8,765 nt of DNA from Chloroflexota bacterium. GTDB lineage: Bacteria; Chloroflexota; Anaerolineae; Anaerolineales; DRMV01. The notes beneath the pieces were generated by a model that saw only the letters and a program-made list of their open reading frames with translations, did not search any database and had not been told where the DNA came from. Made by a program: the position numbers and the translations under genes. This document shows positions 1 to 4,561 of this stretch, piece by piece; position 1 is the stretch's first letter, and every line of letters starts with the position of its first letter. The stretch spans positions 1 to 8,765 of the forward strand of contig JAADFA010000085.1 of the NCBI GenBank assembly GCA_013153135.1, given 5' to 3'.

Positions 1-439
1 TGTAAAGCTGACGCGAAAGATCGGGGCAGAAGGGATCCGCGACGCTCACATGGGCGACGACACCGTTGCCAAAAAAGGTACGCGGGCGGTCTTTGGTGAA
101 ATCAAACAGCTGGTCGGGGATGACGATGTGCCCGGGTGCGAAATCTTCCCGCAGGGAACCGCACGCGTTGACGCTAATGACCCGTTGCACGCCGATGGCC
201 TTGAGTGCGTAAATATTTGCGCGGTAGGGGACTTCGGAGGGCATCAAGTGGTGTCCCTGGCCGTGGCGGGCTAAGAACGCGATACGTCGGCCCTCCAAGG
301 TGCCGACTACAATGGGCGCGCTCGGCTTACCGAAGGGGGTATCGATATCTATCACCTGCACATCGGTGAGCCCATCCATTTTATACAAACCCGAGCCACC
401 GATGACGCCCAAGAGGGGGGGAGGGTTCAAGGGCAGCAT
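1..439 (-). CDS. mtnP: S-methyl-5'-thioadenosine phosphorylase family protein, N-terminal half (partial)
   Basis: Reading the minus strand from 439 gives 146 residues before the window ends; the C-terminal half is missing. The family phosphorolyses 5'-methylthioadenosine to adenine and methylthioribose-1-phosphate in the cytosol (methionine salvage and polyamine by-product recycling). Visible family motifs: the phosphate-binding loop VIGGSGLY (residues 12-19), TPFGKPS (34-40), RHGQGHHLMPSEVPYRANI (58-76), NACGSLRED (91-99) and TFFGNGVVAHVSVADPFCP (121-139). The start is supported by AAGGAGG at 445-451, 5 nt upstream. A TATAAT box at 475-480 gives it its own promoter. MTA specificity against 6-oxopurine (inosine/guanosine or methylthioinosine) specificity depends on C-terminal base-binding residues outside the window, so the family is certain but the substrate is not. 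Confidence 0.88.
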   Translation of the reverse strand, partial: MLPLNPPPLLGVIGGSGLYKMDGLTDVQVIDIDTPFGKPSAPIVVGTLEGRRIAFLARHGQGHHLMPSEVPYRANIYALKAIGVQRVISVNACGSLREDFAPGHIVIPDQLFDFTKDRPRTFFGNGVVAHVSVADPFCPDLSRQLY

Positions 440-474
440 AAGCGCCTCCTTGGAACTAGGCTAGCTGTGTTGTG

Positions 475-503
475 ATTATAGCCTAGATGACGGGGGGCGA
501 AAA
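475..503 (-). promoter_or_regulatory. Promoter of the mtnP-like gene
   Basis: On the minus strand a perfect TATAAT -10 box lies at 475-480, 35 nt upstream of the ATG at 439. The element 17 bp upstream (498-503, TTTTCG) is a poor -35 match and overlaps the T-rich tail of the preceding terminator. The predicted start near 468 would give a leader of about 30 nt carrying the AAGGAGG site. Confidence 0.55.
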
Positions 504-535
504 GCAACACGCCGGGCCCAAGCAGGCCCGGCGTG
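500..535 (-). terminator. Intrinsic terminator after the SDH-type protease gene
   Basis: A perfect 11-bp inverted repeat, CACGCCGGGCC (508-518) with GGCCCGGCGTG (525-535), encloses a 6-nt loop. Read on the minus strand the hairpin is followed by TTGCTTTT (507-500), a short U-rich tract. It begins 17 nt past the TAG stop of the protease gene at 553-555, so it ends that transcript and separates it from the mtnP promoter just beyond. Confidence 0.85.
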
Positions 536-552
536 ATTTGCGTTGCCGTAGG

Positions 553-1437
553 CTAAATTCGCGGGCCCAGCCAGCGACGCAAGGCCGCGCTCAGGCTGGT
601 GGCCTGGGTGCCATTGCCATTGTGCGAGCCCCCATACGGCGCGGGAATGTATTGCACCGAGGGCCGTCGTTGTTGCGCTTGTGGATATAAAGCCATCAGT
701 TGATAAACCTCTTGCGGCATATCGGTCGAAATCGGCAGGCCGAGGGCCTTGGCTTCTTCCACAAAGATGGGGTAATCGTGGGTCCACGTGCCCGTCGCGA
801 GCTTATGGGCAACCTCGCGCGCGCGTTCGTCCCCCATGCGGTCTTTGAGCAGGTCAAAGACAAAGTCCTCAACCTGCTTGATGGCCTTTCGGCTTACGTC
901 TGCGAGGATGAGGGTTTGGTCATCGATATCTTTGGGCTCCTTTTGGTCGAGCACTTTAAGCACTGACGCTGCGGGGAACTGACCCAATTGCGGGTCCACC
1001 GGGCCCAGGACCGCGTTGGGGTCCATCACGATTTCGTCCGCGGCCAGGGCGATGAGGGTACCGCCGGACATCGCGTAGTGGGGGACAAAGACCGTAACCT
1101 TGGCCGGATGGCGTTTGAGCGCGCGAGCGATCTGCCCTGCGGCCAACACCAATCCGCCTGGGGTATGGATGATGAGGTCAATAGGCACATCATCATCCGT
1201 GAGCTTGATGGCCCGCAAAATTTGCTCCGAATCGTGGATATCGATGTAGCGAGCCAGGGGAATACCAAACAGGGAGATCACCTCTTGCCGGTGGATCATG
1301 AGGATCACGCGACTTTTGCGCTTTGCCTCCAGTTTGCGCATAAGACGGTAGCGTGCGTTCTCCAGCAGCCGCTGGCGGATGATGGGCTGCATGGAAGAGA
1401 TAAGGAAGAACAGCCAGAACAGGTCAAGGAAGGTCAT
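553..1437 (-). CDS. Membrane-anchored SDH family ClpP-fold serine protease (SppA-related, PF01972-like)
   Basis: The 294-residue product matches the SDH_sah family, named from an old 'serine dehydrogenase proteinase' label but now placed in the ClpP/crotonase fold next to SppA signal peptide peptidases. Residues 3-20 form a hydrophobic N-terminal anchor, followed by a basic helix (21-43) and the protease core. The core contains HTPGGLVLAAGQIA (91-104), the nucleophile motif HYAMSGGTLIALAADEI (120-136; candidate Ser124) and DPNAVLGPVDPQLGQ (139-153). By analogy with SppA spacing, Lys184 in SRKAIKQ is a candidate general base; this is inference. The tail (250-280) is Gln/Pro/Gly/Asn-rich and probably flexible. 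Start: AGGAGG at 1444-1449, 6 nt before the ATG. The gene is downstream of the rhomboid gene on the same strand (124 nt gap) and ends at a strong terminator. The likely role is membrane-proximal proteolysis; the substrate is unknown. Confidence 0.85.
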   Translation of the reverse strand: MTFLDLFWLFFLISSMQPIIRQRLLENARYRLMRKLEAKRKSRVILMIHRQEVISLFGIPLARYIDIHDSEQILRAIKLTDDDVPIDLIIHTPGGLVLAAGQIARALKRHPAKVTVFVPHYAMSGGTLIALAADEIVMDPNAVLGPVDPQLGQFPAASVLKVLDQKEPKDIDDQTLILADVSRKAIKQVEDFVFDLLKDRMGDERAREVAHKLATGTWTHDYPIFVEEAKALGLPISTDMPQEVYQLMALYPQAQQRRPSVQYIPAPYGGSHNGNGTQATSLSAALRRWLGPRI

Positions 1438-1534
1438 GGGTCGCCTCCTATGGGTTTAGGATTCCGAGGGGCACCTTGGTGAACGACGTCCCAGCAGACG
1501 TACCATCCTCAAAATGGCCGCCTAAGCCCGCGTC

Positions 1535-1549
1535 GGGCACATAGTGCCC
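1535..1549 (-). other. Small hairpin in the rhomboid/SDH protease gap
   Basis: The 124-nt gap between the rhomboid stop (1562) and the protease start (1437) holds a 6-bp inverted repeat, GGGCAC-ATA-GTGCCC. On the minus strand the nearest T-run is about 20 nt downstream, so it is at best a weak terminator or RNA-stabilising stem. I see no convincing promoter in the gap, so the two protease genes may be co-transcribed. Confidence 0.25.
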
Positions 1550-1561
1550 CGCGCCGCGCGC

Positions 1562-2272
1562 TCACCAGGGCCAATATTCATCCGGGTACCACTTGCGTTG
1601 ACGTTGGTATGGGGGCACAAAAGCCCGTGCGAAGAGCAAACCGAACACAAACCCACCGACGTGGGCCCACCAGGCCACACCTCCGCCTTGCATCCCTTGA
1701 GGCAAGCTGAGAGAAAAGAGGCCCGAGTACAATTGAGTAAAGAACCACATAGCCAGGTAGAACACGGCAGGGACGTCGATGTACGTCCCAAAGAAGAGAA
1801 AGATGGGCACCCACGTGATCACCCGGCTTGTGGGGAAGAAGAGGAAGTAGGCGCCCAGCACGCCTGAAATCGCGCCGCTCGCGCCCACCATAGGGACGTG
1901 ACTGGTAGGCATGAGCACACCCTGCAACAGGGCCGCGCTCAAGCCACTAAGGATATAGAAGACGAAATAACGTCCCGGGCCCATGCGATCTTCCACGTTG
2001 TCGCCAAAAATGTAAAGGGCCCACATGTTGCTGAAGAGGTGAAACCACCCGCCGTGCAAGAACATGCTGGTGAATAGGGTGATCACCCCCCACAAGGGCG
2101 CTTCGCCGCCGAACAGCCGCGCGGGCACAAAGCCATAACGCTCGATAAGGGCCTGTTGCGCTTGAGGCGGCAGACTGGCCTCAAAGAAAAACACCGCCGT
2201 GTTAAGCACGATCAGGGCCCAAGTCACCACCGGGAAGGTGCGAGACGGAACAGTATCGCGCAGCGGGAACAT
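1562..2272 (-). CDS. Rhomboid family intramembrane serine protease
   Basis: The 236-residue polytopic membrane protein is of standard length for a basic six-helix bacterial rhomboid. It has the complete catalytic set: GASG with nucleophile Ser132 (residues 130-133), His204 in WWAHVGGFVFG (201-211), and the oxyanion-stabilising HLFSNMW motif (78-84; His78, Asn82). Approximate helices: 14-32, 70-90, 101-121, 131-147, 152-180 and 198-217. The cytoplasmic tail is short and ends YPDEYWPW. Rhomboids cleave transmembrane helices within the bilayer; bacterial substrates are mostly unknown. The start is set by AAGGAGGT at 2276-2283, 3 nt before the ATG. Two extended -10 promoters lie upstream, divergent from moaA. 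The downstream neighbour is another membrane-anchored serine protease, suggesting a shared envelope-proteolysis role (inference). Confidence 0.95.
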   Translation of the reverse strand: MFPLRDTVPSRTFPVVTWALIVLNTAVFFFEASLPPQAQQALIERYGFVPARLFGGEAPLWGVITLFTSMFLHGGWFHLFSNMWALYIFGDNVEDRMGPGRYFVFYILSGLSAALLQGVLMPTSHVPMVGASGAISGVLGAYFLFFPTSRVITWVPIFLFFGTYIDVPAVFYLAMWFFTQLYSGLFSLSLPQGMQGGGVAWWAHVGGFVFGLLFARAFVPPYQRQRKWYPDEYWPW

Positions 2273-2298
2273 GGCACCTCCTTGGGTTATGGGGTCAC

Positions 2299-2350
2299 GG
2301 GCCGCCGGGCCCCATCCCCAAGCGCCACCCGGCGCAGGCCCCGCAGGCCC
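2299..2350 (-). repeat. GC-rich structured leader of the rhomboid gene with a tandem 9-bp repeat
   Basis: Between the rhomboid promoters and its ribosome binding site lies a very GC-rich block. It contains a perfect tandem duplication, CGCAGGCCC at 2333-2341 and 2342-2350, and two small inverted repeats: GCGCC-ACCC-GGCGC (2322-2335) and GGGCC-GCCG-GGCCC (2299-2312). In the mRNA these would fold into short stems in an 80-90 nt leader. No known riboswitch is recognised. The function is unknown and could be only RNA stability. Confidence 0.4.
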
Positions 2351-2361
2351 AAGCTCCTACC

Positions 2362-2370
2362 AGTATAGCA
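2362..2370 (-). promoter_or_regulatory. Extended -10 promoter for the rhomboid gene (proximal)
   Basis: The minus strand reads TGCTATACT, an extended -10 (TGn plus TATACT, hexamer at 2362-2367). No good -35 lies 17 bp upstream, which is acceptable for an extended -10 promoter. Transcription would start near 2355 and yield a leader of about 83 nt. Confidence 0.45.
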
Positions 2371-2375
2371 GAGCT

Positions 2376-2404
2376 CTTATAACAGAGCATAAGGAGAATC
2401 TCAA
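2376..2404 (-). promoter_or_regulatory. Extended -10 promoter for the rhomboid gene (distal)
   Basis: The minus strand reads TTGAGA (2399-2404), a 17-bp spacer, then TATAAG (2376-2381) preceded by TGT, making an extended -10. Both boxes and the spacing fit a housekeeping sigma factor. It lies 14 bp upstream of the proximal -10, and its -35 falls inside one copy of the AATCTCAACA direct repeat, so a protein bound there would affect this promoter. Confidence 0.5.
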
Positions 2405-2417
2405 CAAAATCTCAACA
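2397..2417. repeat. Direct repeat AATCTCAACA x2, 11-bp period, in the divergent promoter region
   Basis: Two identical 10-bp copies of AATCTCAACA lie at 2397-2406 and 2408-2417, separated by one A, so they repeat every 11 bp (about one helical turn). The arrangement resembles tandem half-sites bound by OmpR-type winged-helix regulators. The copies overlap the -35 zones of both the distal rhomboid promoter and the moaA promoter. No regulator is identified in the window. Confidence 0.5.
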
Positions 2418-2425
2418 CCGGCCTG

Positions 2426-2434
2426 TGGTATACT
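2426..2434 (+). promoter_or_regulatory. Extended -10 promoter of moaA
   Basis: The sequence TGGTATACT carries TATACT at 2429-2434 with TG at 2426-2427, an extended -10. No clear TTGACA lies 17 bp upstream; that position falls between and within the AATCTCAACA repeats. Transcription would start near 2441, giving a leader of about 33 nt. That is too short for a molybdenum cofactor riboswitch. Confidence 0.55.
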
Positions 2435-2459
2435 TTTCTCAGAACTTTTTCTAAGAAAT
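2434..2459. repeat. Tandem 13-bp repeat of TTCTnAGAA palindromes at the moaA transcription start
   Basis: TTTTCTCAGAACT (2434-2446) is followed directly by TTTTCTAAGAAAT (2447-2459); the two match at 11 of 13 positions. Each contains a dyad, TTCTCAGAA (2436-2444) and TTCTAAGAA (2449-2457), centred 13 bp apart. They span the predicted moaA start site between the -10 box and the ribosome binding site, the usual place for a repressor operator. The cognate protein is not recognised. Confidence 0.45.
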
Positions 2460-2473
2460 TCCCGAGGATGGTC

Positions 2474-3457
2474 ATGGCTTGGGATCGCTTCGGCCGACGT
2501 TTGCACTACTTACGTATCAGCGTAACCGACCACTGTAACCTGCGTTGCGTGTATTGTATGCCCGAAGATATGACCTTTATGCCTCAGCACGCGCTGCTGC
2601 AGGACGACGAGCTGCTCACTTTAGTGTCCATTTTCGCAGAGGTGGGATTTGACAAGATCCGGTTGACTGGCGGGGAGCCCACGGTACGAGCTGGCATCGT
2701 CGATTTGGTACGAGCCATCGCGCATACACCGGGCATTCGTACCGTGACGATGACAACGAATGGCATCCTGCTCCCGCGCATGGCGCACGACCTGGCCCGC
2801 GCAGGTCTGCAACGCGTTAACATCAGCCTAGATACGCTCGACCCAGCCAAGTTCCGTCGGCTTACCCGTTGGGGTCGATTAGAGGACGTGCTCGCAGGCA
2901 TCCAGGCTGCCGAGGACGCCGGTCTCACTCCCATCAAGATTAACGCCGTCGTGGTGCGCGGTTATAACGATGGGCAAGATGTGGTCGACTTAGCCGCGCT
3001 AACCCTTGAAAAGCCCTGGCAGGTGCGCTTTATTGAGATGATGCCTTTCGCGGGCGCGACGGATATCCAACGGACCATGCTGGTCACAACGCGTGAGATT
3101 ATGGATACTCTCCGGGCTGCCTTCGGGTCCCTTGAGCCCGTGAATGGCGGACGGCTGGACGGCGAGGCTCGGCTTTATCGGCTGCCTAACGCGCGCGGCA
3201 CCGTGGGCTTTATCTCCACCATCAGCCAGCCTTTCTGCGCGTCGTGCACCCGGGTGCGGCTGACCGCAGACGGCCACCTGCGCCTGTGCCTGCTGCGCGA
3301 GCTTGAGGTCGACCTACTCACACCCCTACGCCAAGGCGCTAGCCGAGAGGAGCTTCGGCGCCTTATCATCCAGAGCCTGTGGCGTAAACCCTGGGGCCAT
3401 GGCTTGGCCCAAGGCGAAATCCCCCTTGACCGGACCATGAGCCAAATCGGTGGTTAA
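2474..3457 (+). CDS. moaA: GTP 3',8-cyclase MoaA (molybdenum cofactor biosynthesis)
   Basis: MoaA is a cytosolic radical-SAM enzyme that converts GTP to (8S)-3',8-cyclo-7,8-dihydro-GTP, the first step of molybdopterin synthesis, in partnership with MoaC. Counting from the upstream ATG at 2468 (329 residues): the SAM-cluster motif CNLRCVYC gives Cys23, Cys27 and Cys30; the SAM-binding LTGGEP is at 67-72; MTTNGILL at 95-102; NISLDTLDP at 118-126. The C-terminal GTP-binding cluster CASCTRVRLTADGHLRLC gives Cys257, Cys260 and Cys274, and the chain ends in the characteristic Gly-Gly. GAGG at 2464-2467 abuts the ATG at 2468 but sits 6 nt before the ATG at 2474, so I choose 2474 (327 residues, MAWDRFGR start). 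It is promoter-proximal to aroE, 36 nt downstream. No moaC or other cofactor genes are visible here. Confidence 0.95.
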   Translation: MAWDRFGRRLHYLRISVTDHCNLRCVYCMPEDMTFMPQHALLQDDELLTLVSIFAEVGFDKIRLTGGEPTVRAGIVDLVRAIAHTPGIRTVTMTTNGILLPRMAHDLARAGLQRVNISLDTLDPAKFRRLTRWGRLEDVLAGIQAAEDAGLTPIKINAVVVRGYNDGQDVVDLAALTLEKPWQVRFIEMMPFAGATDIQRTMLVTTREIMDTLRAAFGSLEPVNGGRLDGEARLYRLPNARGTVGFISTISQPFCASCTRVRLTADGHLRLCLLRELEVDLLTPLRQGASREELRRLIIQSLWRKPWGHGLAQGEIPLDRTMSQIGG

Positions 3458-3493
3458 AGGCCCACGCGGCGCGTTGCCCCTGGAGGAACCCCA

Positions 3494-4384
3494 ATGCCCA
3501 CCCTTAGCTCGACCGGTTATCGCTTTGGGCTGATCGGCTATCCCCTCGAGCATAGCCGCTCGCCCCAGCTGCACCAAGCCGCGCTGCGGGCTTGCGGGTT
3601 GCCCGGCCAGTATGAGCTCCTGCCCATCCCACCCGACGAGGTGAAGGGGCTCGCGCGCGTTATACATGCGCTGCGTACCGGAAAACGACACGGGATCAAC
3701 GTCACCATTCCCCACAAGACACGCGTGCTTGCCTGGGTCGACGAGCTCGACCCAGCCGCGGGAGCAATACGCGCGGTTAATACCCTCGTGCCCCGGGGAG
3801 GCCGTGTGCTGGGGGCAAACACCGACGCCCCGGGCTTTTGGGAAGACCTCGTGCGCGCGTGGCCTGTATGGGCTGACGGGCCAGCCCGCGGGTTGATTTT
3901 GGGCGCAGGCGGCGCAGCTCGCGCGGTCGCGTACGCGCTCCTGTCGCGCGGCTGGGAGGTGGTCGTGGTCGCGCGGCGCTATGCCGCGGCGCAACAGCTC
4001 CTCACAGACCTGAGCGCACCGCCCGAACGCGCACGCGCCTTAGATTGGCAAGCCTTCGCCCGCGGCGAACCCGCGTTCGGGCCAGAGCCTTGGCTCATTG
4101 TGAACGCGACACCCGTCGGCATGTGGCCCCACACCAACGCCTCCCCCTGGCCACAGCACCGCGCGTGGCCCACACGGGGCGCGGCCTATGACCTGGTATA
4201 TAACCCTCGGGTCACCCAGTTTATGCGCCAAGCGCGCGCGGCCGGCCTTCCCGCGCGCGATGGATTGGGCATGTTGGTCGAGCAAGCAGTACGTGCCTTT
4301 GTACTCTGGACGAACGCAAACCCGACTTGCGTACGCAAGGCTATGGCCCAAACCGCAGGCCTGATAACTGCTCCCAACCCATGA
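3494..4384 (+). CDS. aroE: Shikimate dehydrogenase (NADP+)
   Basis: This cytosolic enzyme reduces 3-dehydroshikimate to shikimate, the fourth step toward chorismate. The 296-residue product is slightly longer than the usual 270-290. The substrate domain shows GLIGYPLEHSRSPQLHQAA (12-30), GINVTIPHK (67-75, catalytic Lys75) and NTD (109-111, catalytic Asp111). The Rossmann domain shows GAGGAARAV (137-145) with ARR (160-162) in the NADP 2'-phosphate-recognising position, NATPVGM (204-210), DLVYNP (233-238) and GLGMLVEQA (257-265). The start is supported by GGAGGA at 3482-3487, 6 nt before the ATG. It follows moaA by 36 nt and is likely co-transcribed with it, although the two pathways are unrelated. 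tyrA and trpBA lie nearby on the other strand. Its TGA is followed by a hairpin at 4505-4540. Confidence 0.95.
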   Translation: MPTLSSTGYRFGLIGYPLEHSRSPQLHQAALRACGLPGQYELLPIPPDEVKGLARVIHALRTGKRHGINVTIPHKTRVLAWVDELDPAAGAIRAVNTLVPRGGRVLGANTDAPGFWEDLVRAWPVWADGPARGLILGAGGAARAVAYALLSRGWEVVVVARRYAAAQQLLTDLSAPPERARALDWQAFARGEPAFGPEPWLIVNATPVGMWPHTNASPWPQHRAWPTRGAAYDLVYNPRVTQFMRQARAAGLPARDGLGMLVEQAVRAFVLWTNANPTCVRKAMAQTAGLITAPNP

Positions 4385-4504
4385 AACACGCTAAAGCAAC
4401 ACCTACTCGCAAATCCGCAGCCTCACCTATCCAAACCGCGCGACATCCAGTCAAGGGGCACGTGATGGTTAACAACGCCATCGACCGACCGCAGCCTTTC
4501 ACCC

Positions 4505-4548
4505 AAACGCCGTCGCGGCCCTTCTTGCGCGGCGGCGTTTACTTTCTC
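4505..4548 (+). terminator. Hairpin with U-rich tail between aroE and the Trp-rich protein gene (terminator or attenuator)
   Basis: The arms 4505-4517 (AAACGCCGTCGCG) and 4528-4540 (CGCGGCGGCGTTT) pair over 13 bp with a single U.G wobble around a 10-nt loop. The right arm runs into TTTACTTTCTC (4538-4548), an interrupted U-tract. It lies 121 nt past the aroE stop and only 1-2 nt before the GGGAGGT ribosome binding site (4550-4556) of the next gene. It could terminate the moaA-aroE transcript, act as a read-through attenuator, or shape translation initiation. The rest of the 177-nt gap shows no convincing promoter. Confidence 0.55.
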
Positions 4549-4561
4549 AGGGAGGTAAGCC

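Noticed and set aside
988..1482. A 164-codon plus-strand frame opposite the SDH-type protease.
   Set aside because: The opposite strand carries a clear ClpP-fold protease with an active-site motif. The plus frame shows no motif or suitable ribosome binding site.
2441..2473. Molybdenum cofactor riboswitch in the moaA leader.
   Set aside because: The leader predicted from the -10 box is only about 33 nt, far shorter than that riboswitch, and lacks its multi-stem structure.
3326..3994. A 222-codon open frame on the minus strand opposite moaA and aroE.
   Set aside because: It lies antisense to two confidently identified genes. Long open antisense frames are expected in GC-rich coding DNA, and its translation shows no recognisable fold.
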